The position numbers and the translations under genes are program-made. DNA of 16,615 bases from CAWKGV01 sp963849305 (lineage in GTDB: Bacteria > Pseudomonadota > Alphaproteobacteria > Acetobacterales > Acetobacteraceae): positions 1-16,615 of the forward strand of contig CAWKGV010000024.1 in assembly GCA_963849305.1 (NCBI GenBank), in the 5' to 3' direction. Position 1 is the stretch's first letter; every line of letters starts with the position of its first letter. Shown here piece by piece: positions 6,679-14,620 of the stretch. The notes under the pieces are model-generated. The model did no database searches and was not told where the DNA came from. It saw only the letters and a list, made by a program, of their open reading frames with translations.

Positions 6679-8907
6679 ATGCGCGAACAATCCGCCGGAC
6701 CCGGCCAGGCGCCCGCGCCCCGGCTGAGGCGCCAGGCCGCCGGCCTGCGCCCGAACGCCGCGCGCCTGGACGAGCCGGCCAGCGCGCAAGCGATCCTCGG
6801 CAGCCTGCGCCGCCGCAAGCTGTGGCTGCTCGCATGCGCGCTGCTGATCCCGGCGCTGGCGCTGGTGGCGATCCGCCATCTGACGCCGCGCTACACCGCC
6901 ACCGGCACGCTGATCTACGACCCGAACGAATATAAGCCGCGCGAGCTGCAAAGCATTTTGCGCGTCGATCCCACGACCGAGGCGGTAATGGCGAGCCAAG
7001 CCGAGGTCCTGGGCGGCCTGCAGACCGTCGAGCAGATGGCGCGCCAGCTCGACTTGTTCAGCCGGGCCGAGTTCAACCCCGCGCTGCGGCCGGTGCCTTG
7101 GCCGGCGCGGCTGCTGCACTTGGCCCTCGACCGGCTCCATTTGCGGCAGGCCGCACGGCCGGCGGCCCCCGGGCAGGAAAGCTCGCGCGACGCCGTGCTG
7201 CTCGCCGCGCAGCAGGCGGTCCAGGTCCGCACGGTGAATGCCTCGCGGGTGCTGGAAGTGTCATTCACGTCGGAAGACCCACACCTCGCGGCCTCCGCCG
7301 TGAACGCGCTGATGGATGTTTATGTCCGCAACCAGCTCACGGCCAAGTTCCGTGCCGTCCAACGCGCTCAGGACTGGCTGGAGAGCCGCGCGCAGGCGCT
7401 GCGCGGCGAGGTCCGGGCGGCGGAGGACCGCGTGGCCGCCTACCGCAACCGGCAGGGGCTGGTGCGCGGGATGCACGCGGGGCTGGACGCCGAGCAGATC
7501 AGCAATCTCACCGAAGGGCTCGCGCGGGCGCGCAGCGAGCTGGCGGCGGCCCAGGGGCGGCTCGACGCGGCGCGCAACGGCGCTGGCGCCGAGGCCGAGG
7601 CCGCCGTCGCCCCGAGCGTGGTGCAGGAGCGCGAGCAGGAGGATCAGCTCACGGCGCAACTGCACTCGCTGCTGACCCGGCTCGGTCCCAACCATCCCGA
7701 TGTCCGCGCCGTGCAGCGCCAGCTCGACCAGGTCCGGAGGTCGGTGGCGGCGGCGGAAGGTCGGGTGGTCAGCGCCACCGAGGCCGAGGTGCGGGCGGCG
7801 GGCGCGCGGGTGGAGGCGCTGGAGCACGACGTGGCCAAGGCGCAGGCGCAATCGGAAAGCCGGGCCGAGGCGCAGGTGCCACTGAACGCGATGGAGCGCG
7901 ACCTGGATGCGTCGCGGACGCTGTTGCAATCGGTGCTCGAACGCCTGCAGGAAACGGCGCAGCAGGCGGCGGTGGAGAGCCCGGACGCGCGCGAGGTGTC
8001 GCTGGCGCTGGCGCCGGCCGAGCCCAGTTTCCCGCGCACCGGCCCGTTGCTGGCCGCCGCCGTCGCGTTCGGCGTGCTGTTCGGGCTCATGGTCGTCTAT
8101 GTGCTGGAGCTGAGCGACACGACGCTCAAGAGCGGCGAGGACGTGCGGGCCTGGCTCGGGCTGCCGTGCTTCGCGCTGGTCCCGTTCGTCGGCCGGCGCG
8201 CGCGGGGCTGGCTCAGGATCGAGGAATACGCCGCGCACAAGCCGCTGACGCCGTTCGCCGAACAACTGCGCGCTTTGCGCGCGGGGCTTTGGTTCGGCCC
8301 GGAACGGCCGCGCACCGTGGCGATCACCGCCGCGCGGCCGGCCGAGGGCAAGACCACGATCACCCTGGCGCTGGCCCGATCGGCGGCGATGGCCGGCGAA
8401 CGCGTGGTGGCGGTCGATTGCGACATTCGCAGCCCGTCTTTCCCCGACCGCTTGGGCGGTGCGGCGGAACCGGGCCTGGCCGACTGCCTGCGCGGCGTCG
8501 CCCGGCTGGAGGAGGTGATCCAGAAGGATCCCTTAACCAACATGGCGTACATCCCTGCCGGGACGGCCGGGCCCGACACGTTCGGCCTGTTCATGTCGGA
8601 GGCGATGGGACAAGTGCTGCAGGCGCTGCGCCATGAGTACCAGCTCGTGCTGCTGGACGCGCCACCTGCTCACGCGATGACCGATACGCGTGCGATCGCG
8701 CAGATCGCCGACGCCACCTTGGTCTGCGCGCGCTGGCGGCGGACGCCGCGCGCCGTGGTGCAGAACGCGATCGAGCTATTGGAGGCGGCGAATGCCAGCG
8801 TGGCCGGCGTGGCGCTGACCCGGGTGGACGCGCGGACGCACCGGCGTTCCGGCTACGCCGACGCGGAAGCTTGCCACCCGCGCTACGGCCGCTATTTCCG
8901 AACCTAA
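6679..8907 (+). CDS. Wzc/GumC-like polysaccharide co-polymerase with BY-kinase domain
   Basis: An inner-membrane chain-length regulator fused to a cytoplasmic tyrosine kinase; in this family autophosphorylation cycles control polymerisation and export. Counting from ATG 6679 (742 aa; the frame is open 57 bases further upstream): TM1 about 48-68 (LWLLACALLIPALALVAI); a Wzz-type periplasmic part; long Ala/Glu/Arg-rich coiled coils about 215-430; TM2 about 455-478 (LLAAAVAFGVLFGLMVVYVL); then a BY-kinase with Walker A ARPAEGKTTITLA near 554, Walker A' VVAVDCDIRSP near 576 and Walker B QLVLLDAPP near 658. The last residues include only three Tyr (YADAEACHPRYGRYF), a shorter cluster than in classical Wzc. 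All motifs are intact with no frameshift over 2.2 kb. The next gene begins 4 bases after the stop, so they are cotranscribed. The partner exporter is the divergent gene at 5902. Confidence 0.93.
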   Translation: MREQSAGPGQAPAPRLRRQAAGLRPNAARLDEPASAQAILGSLRRRKLWLLACALLIPALALVAIRHLTPRYTATGTLIYDPNEYKPRELQSILRVDPTTEAVMASQAEVLGGLQTVEQMARQLDLFSRAEFNPALRPVPWPARLLHLALDRLHLRQAARPAAPGQESSRDAVLLAAQQAVQVRTVNASRVLEVSFTSEDPHLAASAVNALMDVYVRNQLTAKFRAVQRAQDWLESRAQALRGEVRAAEDRVAAYRNRQGLVRGMHAGLDAEQISNLTEGLARARSELAAAQGRLDAARNGAGAEAEAAVAPSVVQEREQEDQLTAQLHSLLTRLGPNHPDVRAVQRQLDQVRRSVAAAEGRVVSATEAEVRAAGARVEALEHDVAKAQAQSESRAEAQVPLNAMERDLDASRTLLQSVLERLQETAQQAAVESPDAREVSLALAPAEPSFPRTGPLLAAAVAFGVLFGLMVVYVLELSDTTLKSGEDVRAWLGLPCFALVPFVGRRARGWLRIEEYAAHKPLTPFAEQLRALRAGLWFGPERPRTVAITAARPAEGKTTITLALARSAAMAGERVVAVDCDIRSPSFPDRLGGAAEPGLADCLRGVARLEEVIQKDPLTNMAYIPAGTAGPDTFGLFMSEAMGQVLQALRHEYQLVLLDAPPAHAMTDTRAIAQIADATLVCARWRRTPRAVVQNAIELLEAANASVAGVALTRVDARTHRRSGYADAEACHPRYGRYFRT

Positions 8908-8911
8908 ACGC

Positions 8912-10343
8912 ATGGGGGCGGCCGCGCCGGTCGTGCTGTCGGCCGCCTTCCTGCTATGGCCGGCGGCGTTGAACGGCTATCCGCTCGTGTTCTCGGATAC
9001 CGGCACCTATCTGTCGCAGGCGATCAATCATTATCTCGGTTGGGACCGGCCGGTCTTCTACAGCGTCTTCCTGCTGGCGTTGCATCTTCAGCGCACCACT
9101 TGGCCGGCGATTGTCGCCCAGGCGCTGATCACGGCGCATCTGCTGCATCTGGCCCGCCGGACCTTGCTGCCCGATTCGGTGCCGTGCTGTTGGGCGACTG
9201 GTCGGTGGTGCCGCTGGCGGCCGTGCTGGCCGTGGCGAGCCCGCTTCCGTGGTTCGCCGCCCAACTCATGCCCGACCTGTTCGTGGCCTTGCTCGTGCTG
9301 GCGTTGGTCCTGCTGCTGTTCGTTCCCGAGCGCCTCGCGCGGGCCGAGCGGGTCTGGCTGGCGGGGCTGGCGGCCTTCGCGATGACCGCGCATCTGTCGA
9401 GCCTGCCACTGGCGCTGGCGCTCTTGCTCCTGCTCGCGCCGCTGCGGCGGCGGTTGGGAGCGGCGGCCCCACTGGGGCGAGCCGGGGTCGCACGGCTCGT
9501 TTCGGCCCCGTTGCTGGCGCTGCTGGCCATGACCGGCGTGAACCTGGCCGGACACGGCACGGCGTCGCATCGCCCCCTACGGCAACGTCTTCTTGCTCGC
9601 CCGCGTGCTGTACGACGGTCCGGGCATGCACGCGCTCGCGCGCTTCTGCCCGCATCCGGGGTGGCGGCTCTGCGATTTCGTGGGCGCGTTCCCGCCAACT
9701 GCCGATGAGTTCCTGTGGGGCGCGGACAGCCCACTTGCCCGCGCCGGCGGGGCGAAGGTCGTGAGCCGGGAGGCGGACGACATCATCGACGCGGCGCTGC
9801 GCTCCGAGCCGGGTAAAGAGCTTTGGGCCGTCCTGGTGAACGGTGCACGACAGGCCGCGTTGTTCGGCACCGGCGACGGGCTGCGACCCTGGCCGGCGAC
9901 AGTGACTCCGTGGATCGAACGCGACTTCCCGGCCTTCGAGCAGCGGAGCTACGCGGCCGCGCGTCAGACCCAGGGCCGGCCGATGCTGCCGGGGTGGCTG
10001 TCCGCCGCTTCACGACGCCGTCTCGCTCGCCGGCATGGCTGCGTGCCTGATCTTGCTGCCCGGCGCGTTGCGCCGGCGCGAGCCGCTCGCGGGGTTGCTT
10101 GCGGCGGTGCTGTTGGCGGTGCTGGTGAATGCCTTGGTCACGGGCGGCCTGTCCGGCCCGCACGCGCGCTATCAGAGCCGGGTGATGTGGCTGCCGACCT
10201 TGGCCGCGCTATTGGCCCTCACCCCCAGCCTCTCCACCCTCACCCCGACCCTCTCCCAAAGGGAGAGGGGGAAGATTCGAGCCCTTGCCCCACGGGAGAT
10301 GGAGCAGGACGAAGCCCTCTCCCTCTGGGAGAGGGTTGGGTGA
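8912..10343 (+). pseudogene. Polytopic membrane protein of the polysaccharide operon, broken by three frameshifts
   Basis: I do not recognise a named family. The gene starts at ATG 8912, 4 bases after the Wzc-like stop: a hydrophobic segment, then a loop NGYPLVFSDTGTYLSQ and WDRPVFYSVFLLAL. The frame shifts at about 9165-9190 (continuing GAVLLGDWSVVPLAAVLA, then PWFAAQLMPDLFVALLVL), at about 9566-9575 (continuing IAPYGNVFLLARVLYDG) and at about 9995-10012 (continuing LHDAVSLAGMAACLILLPG). The joined product is some 470 residues with about 8-10 membrane segments. A D-x-x-x-Y motif in the first external loop, followed by R-P-x-Y, recalls GT-C type glycosyltransferases; this is an inference from layout only. 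The last 40 or so residues (LTPSLSTLTPTLSQRERG and onward) come from the palindromic element at 10216. Its TGA overlaps the flippase GTG as GTGA. With three lesions in 1.4 kb it is either dead or poorly sequenced. Confidence 0.65.
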
Positions 10344-10346
10344 GGG
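10216..10346. repeat. Palindromic repeat element (about 130 bp) bridging two genes
   Basis: The outer arms CCCTCACCC (10216-10224, repeated at 10237) and GGGTGAGGG (10338-10346) enclose two hairpins: CCCTCTCCC-aaa-GGGAGAGGG (10249-10269) and CCCTCTCCC-tct-GGGAGAGGG (10315-10335). This is the type of short palindromic repeat common between genes of GC-rich proteobacteria, which in one frame reads as peptides such as PHPDPLPKGEG and SPLPLGEGWVR. Here it encodes the C-terminus of the upstream membrane protein and supplies the ribosome site and start of the flippase. Confidence 0.85.
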
Positions 10347-11761
10347 CCGCAGTGGCGGCGCCGGGCGCGATCTTCTGGTCCGGGCTCGAAGCAGCTCTTT
10401 CAGCCGGGTTTTCGTTCGTCTCCGCGTTCGTCGTGGCGCGGATCATCGGGCCGGCGGAGATGGGCGCTGGGGCCGCCGCGGTCGCGGTGCATGTCCTGCT
10501 CTGGGTCGGGGTCAATGCGCTGTTCGCTGACGCCATCGTTCAGCGCACCAACCTTGATGAGGAGGCGGCGGCGAGCGCGTTCTGGGCCTCTGCGCTCGTT
10601 GGCACGCTTGCCGCGGCTGTCCAGGCGGCGGCCGGCTGGCCGCTCGCGGCGGCGATGGGGGATCCGAGGCTGGTTGCCATGTCGCTGGCCCTGGCGGCTC
10701 CCCTGCCGCTGGTCGGGGCCGGCGGGGCGGTGCAGGGCAAGCTGACGCGGGAACGGCGCTACCGGCTGCTCGCGTGCCGCGCCTTGATCGGCCAGGGCGC
10801 CGGAACGGCGGTGGGGATCGGCGCGGCCCTGCACGGCGCGGGGGCGTGGGCCTTGGTTGGGCAGCAAGCCACCACCTCGGCTATCGGTGCGCTGGCGCTG
10901 CTGCTCGGGTCGGGCTGGCGGCCGCGCGCGATGTGGCGCTGGACGGCGGTGCGCGAAATGCTGCGGCTGGGCGGCCCGCTGACGGTGAGCACGCTGGTGC
11001 TGCACGGCCGCTACCGCATGTTCGCGCTGCTGATCGGCGGCACCGCCGGGGCCACGACATTGGGCGAGGTCCACATGGCGTTCCGGCTGGTGGACACGAT
11101 GCGCGAGCTGGTCTCCACGGCTCTCTGGCGGCTGATGCTGCCGGCGATGTCGGAGCGGCAGCACGATGTCGCGGGGTTGCGGGCCGAGATGGACCGATGG
11201 CTGCATCTGATTGGGCGAGTGCTGTTCCCGCTCTGCGCGGCCATGCTGGTCGCGATCGGGCCGTTGGTGCGGCTGCTGCTCGACCCCGTATGGGCGCCGG
11301 CCAGCACCGCCACGTTGCCGTTAGTGGCGCTCGCGGCCTGGCTGTTCCTGCAATTTCCGTCCGGCGTGGCCGCGGTGGCGCGCGGGGCGCCGCGCATCGC
11401 CCTGCACGCCAGCCTCGCCAGCAGCGTGGCGGTGGCGGTGGGGATCCTGATCGTCCGGCCGACCTCCCCGGTCGCGGCGGTTGCAATCTGGCTGGCAGCA
11501 CAGGCGGCAGTGGCGCCTTACACGCTCCGGACGACGGCGCGCGTCTTGGGCACGCCGCTATTGCGGCCGTTGCGCGCCGGGCTGCGGGCGTTCGCCTGCT
11601 GCGCGATCGCAGCCGGCTGCGCGCTGACGCTGCCCCGGCTGCTCGGCAGGACGGATATCTCGGCCGGCATTCTCGGCCTGAGTCTGGTCGGTACGGTTCT
11701 CCTGCTCGGCGGGCTAGGCGTCGGCAGGCGTTGGGTCGTCGGTCTCTCCCGGCAAATCTAG
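10340..11761 (+). CDS. Wzx-like oligosaccharide flippase (polysaccharide biosynthesis protein)
   Basis: A 473-residue inner-membrane protein of the MOP superfamily that would move lipid-linked oligosaccharide to the periplasmic face. About 12 hydrophobic segments are visible, with family-like stretches SFVSAFVVARIIGPAEMGAG, FADAIVQRTNLDEEAAASAFW, LRLGGPLTVSTLVLHGRY and LLLDPVWAPAS. The frame is open for 747 bases upstream, but that belongs to the membrane protein and the palindromic repeat, so GTG 10340 is chosen: it overlaps the previous stop (GTGA) and follows GGGAGAGGG at 10327-10335. GTG 10352 is an alternative that also keeps the whole first membrane segment. No lesion is seen. The 3' end overlaps the convergent Uma2-like gene by 48 bp. 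Transport direction and substrate are inferred from the family and the Wza/Wzc neighbours. Confidence 0.88.
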   Translation: MRAAVAAPGAIFWSGLEAALSAGFSFVSAFVVARIIGPAEMGAGAAAVAVHVLLWVGVNALFADAIVQRTNLDEEAAASAFWASALVGTLAAAVQAAAGWPLAAAMGDPRLVAMSLALAAPLPLVGAGGAVQGKLTRERRYRLLACRALIGQGAGTAVGIGAALHGAGAWALVGQQATTSAIGALALLLGSGWRPRAMWRWTAVREMLRLGGPLTVSTLVLHGRYRMFALLIGGTAGATTLGEVHMAFRLVDTMRELVSTALWRLMLPAMSERQHDVAGLRAEMDRWLHLIGRVLFPLCAAMLVAIGPLVRLLLDPVWAPASTATLPLVALAAWLFLQFPSGVAAVARGAPRIALHASLASSVAVAVGILIVRPTSPVAAVAIWLAAQAAVAPYTLRTTARVLGTPLLRPLRAGLRAFACCAIAAGCALTLPRLLGRTDISAGILGLSLVGTVLLLGGLGVGRRWVVGLSRQI

Positions 11762-12082
11762 TCTCGCGTAGCACTCCGCGAGCGGCACCTCGACGCTAAT
11801 CGTCGTGGCGCCAGCTTGGGGCGTGCAGGTCACGAGCGCATCCGGATAGCGAACCTTGCCGGCGACGACGATCTTGACGTCGATCCCGAACGGTTCGCAG
11901 GGCTTTCCGGCGAGTGTGTCCTGCAACAGTCGCAGCAGCCTGAGTGCGATCCGGCTATGGTTGACGGTTCCCCCGGTCATCGCGACCGGCTGGCAGCCAT
12001 CGAACTGGTACCGCAACTCCTGGCGTTCCTCCCAGGCGAGGAATTCCGGCAAAGTCGCGGCCTTACGCAAGGCGATGTTCAT
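11714..12082 (-). pseudogene. Uma2-family (DUF820) nuclease-like protein with its middle missing
   Basis: The N-terminus MNIALRKAATLPEFLAWEER, then LRYQFDGCQPVAMTGGT and KPCEPFGIDVKI, and YPDALVTCTP, is the clear start of a Uma2 protein (PD-(D/E)XK-type fold). After QAGATT (about 11797-11803) the sequence jumps to ISVEVPLAECYARLDLP, which resembles the extreme C-terminus of such proteins. Family members are usually near 190 residues; this is 122, so about 60-70 residues are lost, including the stretch that carries the E-V-L-S and Lys active-site residues. The frame is kept. It could still be made, but nuclease activity is not expected. Its ATG overlaps the stop of the upstream dehydrogenase gene (ATGA, 12079-12082), so translation is probably coupled. 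The tail overlaps the convergent flippase gene. Confidence 0.75.
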
Positions 12083-14448
12083 GCCGGAACGGCCTCCTGG
12101 ATCGCCTGCCAGACCTTCAACGGTATAGCCGGCATGTCGATGTGGGTTATCCCGAACTCCGAGAGCGCGTCCACCAGCGCGTTCATCACCGATGGCATCG
12201 CCCCGGCGCAGCCCGCCTCGCCGCAGCCCTTCACGCCAAGCACGTTGGTCTTGGCCGGGACCGGGTGCGTAGCGAAGGCGAAGGACAACGCATGCGTCGC
12301 GCGCGGCAGGGCATAATCCATGAACGAGCCGGTGAGCGGCTGGCCCTCGGTGTCGAACGCCACCCGCTCCAGCAGGGCCTGGCCGATCCCCTGCACCACC
12401 CCGCCATGCGCCTGGCCCTCCACCAGCAGCGGATTGATCACCGTGCCGAAATCGTTGACCATCGTGTAGCGCACCACTTCGACCTCGCCGGTCTCCGGGT
12501 CCACCTCGACCTCGGCGACATGGCAGCCGTTCGGATAGGCGAAGGGCGGGCTCTGGGCGACGTGGCTCACCGAGAGTGTGGGCGGCACGTCGGGCGGCAG
12601 GTCCAGGCCCGCCCGCAGCTTCTCCGCCAGTTCCATGATGCCGATCGCCCGGTCGGTGCCGGCGATCCGGAACACCCCGCCCGAGGCGCCGACCTCGAAC
12701 TCGATATCCGCAACCGCCGCCTCCAGCACATGGGCGGCGATCTTGCGGCCGTTCTCCGCCACGATCTCGCTCGCCTCCATGATCGCGGTGCCGCTGGCCA
12801 TCATGGACTTCGAGCCGCCGGTGCCGCCGCCGGCGAGCAGTTCGTCGGAATCGCCTTGCAGCAGAGTGATGCGCTCGAACGGGATGCCGAGCCGAGCCGC
12901 TAGGACTTGCGCGAACGGCGTGGCATGGCCTTGGCCGTAGTCGAGCGTGCCGGTGATGATCGTCACCGTGCCGTCGGGCTCGAAGCGGATGCCGCCCATC
13001 TCGGGCGCGGGCGGGCCAGTGACTTCCAGATACTGCCCGATGCCGATGCCGCGCAGCCTGCCGCGTTCCTTGCTCTGTCGCTTGCGCGCCGGGAACCCGG
13101 CCCAGTCCGCGTTCGCCAATGCTTCGTCGAGCAGGGCCGGGAAGTCGCCGCTGTCGTACACCGTGCCGGCCGGGGTCGTGTAAGGAAAGGCGTCCGGCTG
13201 GATGTGATTACGGCGCCGGATCTCCGCTCGGTCGATGCCCATCTCGCGCGCCGCGGTGTCCAGCAGACGTTCGATGTAGTAGTTGCCCTCGGGCCTTCCG
13301 GCGCCGCGATAGGGTCCGACCGGCGAGCTGTTGGTGAACACCGCCTGCGAGGTCACTTCCTGCAACGGCGTCGCATAGACGCCGATGGTGTTCTTCACCA
13401 CGTTGCCGGTGGGCTGAAGCACCGTGCCGTTGGAGAGATAGGCGCCGATATTGCCGTAGCCGGTCACGCGCAATGCGAGGATGCGGCCGTCCGCGTCCAG
13501 GGCCAGCTCCTGCTCCATGTCGTGGTCGCGGCCGTGGCTGTCGGACAGGAAGCTCTCGGAGCGTTCGTCGCGCCACTTCACCGGCCGGCCGAGCACGCGC
13601 GCGGCGTGCAGGATGGCGATGTATTCCGGATAGCAGGACGCCTTCATCCCGAATGAGCCGCCGACATTGCCGGTGAGCACGCGGATGTTGTCGACCGGGG
13701 TCTTGAGCGGCACCGACAAGAGCTGGCGCATCGGGAACGTGCCCTGGCAGCCGAGGTGCAACGTCCAACGCCCGCCCTCCGGCTCATAGGCGCCGATGGC
13801 GGCGCGGGGCTCCATCGGGCAGACGACCACGCGGCTGTTTCGGACCCGCATCCGCGTCACATGGGCCGCCTTGGCGAAGGCCGCCGCGACCGCCTCGGTG
13901 TCGCCGTGGTGGAAATCGAGGATCACGTTGCCGGGCGTCGCCTCGTGGACCAGCGGCGCACCGGCGGAAACGGCCTCCCGCGCCGTGGTCACGGCCGGCA
14001 GCGGGTCGATGTCGAGGAACACGGCCTCGGCGGCGTCCTTCGCCTGCTGTGCCGTCTCGGCGACCGCGACCGCCACCGGATCGCCCACGAAGCGCACCTT
14101 GTCGATGGTGAGCGGCGGTTGCGCGGGCTTGGGCATCTCGGAGCCGTCGCGGTTCTTGAACGCTGTGCCCGACGGCATGTTGCCGAGCCCGGCGGCGATC
14201 AGGTCGGTGCCGGTGAAGACGCCCAGCACGCCTGGCATGGACTTCGCGGCGTCGGTGTCGATGGCGCGGATGCGGCCATGCGCGTGGGTGCTGCGGACCA
14301 TCACGGCGTACGCCTGGCCGGGCAGGTTGATGTCGTCGGTATAGCGGCCTTCGCCGCGCAGGAGCTTGGGGTCTTCCTTGCGCGGGACCGGCTGGCCGAC
14401 GCCGAACTTCATGTCCGCGAGCAGCCCCGGATCAAATGGCGCGTTCAT
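12079..14448 (-). CDS. Xanthine dehydrogenase-family molybdopterin-binding subunit
   Basis: Large catalytic subunit of a molybdenum hydroxylase (789 aa from ATG 14448). The open frame continues 72 codons upstream, but MNAPFDPGLLADMKFGVGQP begins where family members begin. Residues about 20-140 form the Ald_Xan_dh_C a/b-hammerhead (RGEGRYTDDINLPGQAYAVM). MoCoBD domains follow with VGGSFGMK near 275, PYRGAGRPEGNY near 380, and the terminal GVKGCGEAGCAGA near 743, whose Glu is the expected catalytic base. The PYRGAGR form rather than AYRCSFR argues against a true (form I) CO dehydrogenase. Such subunits normally work with a 2Fe-2S and an FAD subunit; neither is in the window. Upstream lie an inverted repeat and an insertion-sequence remnant; downstream the Uma2-like gene overlaps by 4 bases. 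The substrate is unknown. No lesion is seen. Confidence 0.92.
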   Translation of the reverse strand: MNAPFDPGLLADMKFGVGQPVPRKEDPKLLRGEGRYTDDINLPGQAYAVMVRSTHAHGRIRAIDTDAAKSMPGVLGVFTGTDLIAAGLGNMPSGTAFKNRDGSEMPKPAQPPLTIDKVRFVGDPVAVAVAETAQQAKDAAEAVFLDIDPLPAVTTAREAVSAGAPLVHEATPGNVILDFHHGDTEAVAAAFAKAAHVTRMRVRNSRVVVCPMEPRAAIGAYEPEGGRWTLHLGCQGTFPMRQLLSVPLKTPVDNIRVLTGNVGGSFGMKASCYPEYIAILHAARVLGRPVKWRDERSESFLSDSHGRDHDMEQELALDADGRILALRVTGYGNIGAYLSNGTVLQPTGNVVKNTIGVYATPLQEVTSQAVFTNSSPVGPYRGAGRPEGNYYIERLLDTAAREMGIDRAEIRRRNHIQPDAFPYTTPAGTVYDSGDFPALLDEALANADWAGFPARKRQSKERGRLRGIGIGQYLEVTGPPAPEMGGIRFEPDGTVTIITGTLDYGQGHATPFAQVLAARLGIPFERITLLQGDSDELLAGGGTGGSKSMMASGTAIMEASEIVAENGRKIAAHVLEAAVADIEFEVGASGGVFRIAGTDRAIGIMELAEKLRAGLDLPPDVPPTLSVSHVAQSPPFAYPNGCHVAEVEVDPETGEVEVVRYTMVNDFGTVINPLLVEGQAHGGVVQGIGQALLERVAFDTEGQPLTGSFMDYALPRATHALSFAFATHPVPAKTNVLGVKGCGEAGCAGAMPSVMNALVDALSEFGITHIDMPAIPLKVWQAIQEAVPA

Positions 14449-14497
14449 CGGCTGGCTGGGTCCCCTGTCTCGTTCTGAGAGAATCGCACCGCTGCAC

Positions 14498-14529
14498 CGG
14501 GCAGGTGCCGCATCCGTGGCACCTGCCCG
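14498..14529. promoter_or_regulatory. Perfect 12-bp inverted repeat upstream of the dehydrogenase gene
   Basis: CGGGCAGGTGCC (14498-14509) and its exact reverse complement (14518-14529) flank an 8-base loop GCATCCGT, 50 bases before ATG 14448. No T-run follows on the minus strand, so an operator or a leader hairpin is more likely than a terminator. The inner halves (GGCAGGTGCC) are themselves near-palindromic, as in sites for dimeric repressors. No binding protein is identified. Confidence 0.5.
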
Positions 14530-14620
14530 CAGCCGGTCTTGCTCCGAACATGGCCCGCACGGGCGGGCACGGCAAGCGAACGGGGCCGGCGGTAGGTTTG
14601 ATTGTCGGTTTCCGACCGAT

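Noticed and set aside
7261..8265. Leftward open frame of 334 codons opposite the Wzc-like gene
   Set aside because: His/Arg/Leu-rich antisense frame without any family resemblance or plausible start.
7098..8636. Rightward open frame of 512 codons overlapping the Wzc-like gene in another frame
   Set aside because: Gly/Ala/Arg-rich with no domain; the in-frame Wzc-like protein has every expected motif, so this is a shadow frame.
9593..10339. N-terminal extension of the flippase frame by 249 codons
   Set aside because: Part of this belongs to the upstream membrane protein read between two frameshifts and the last part is repeat-derived; flippase family sequence begins only after GTG 10340.
10774..11799. 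Rightward 341-codon frame overlapping the flippase gene
   Set aside because: Composition is typical of a +1 shadow (Arg/Gly/Ala) and it lacks hydrophobic segments, whereas the flippase frame reads cleanly.
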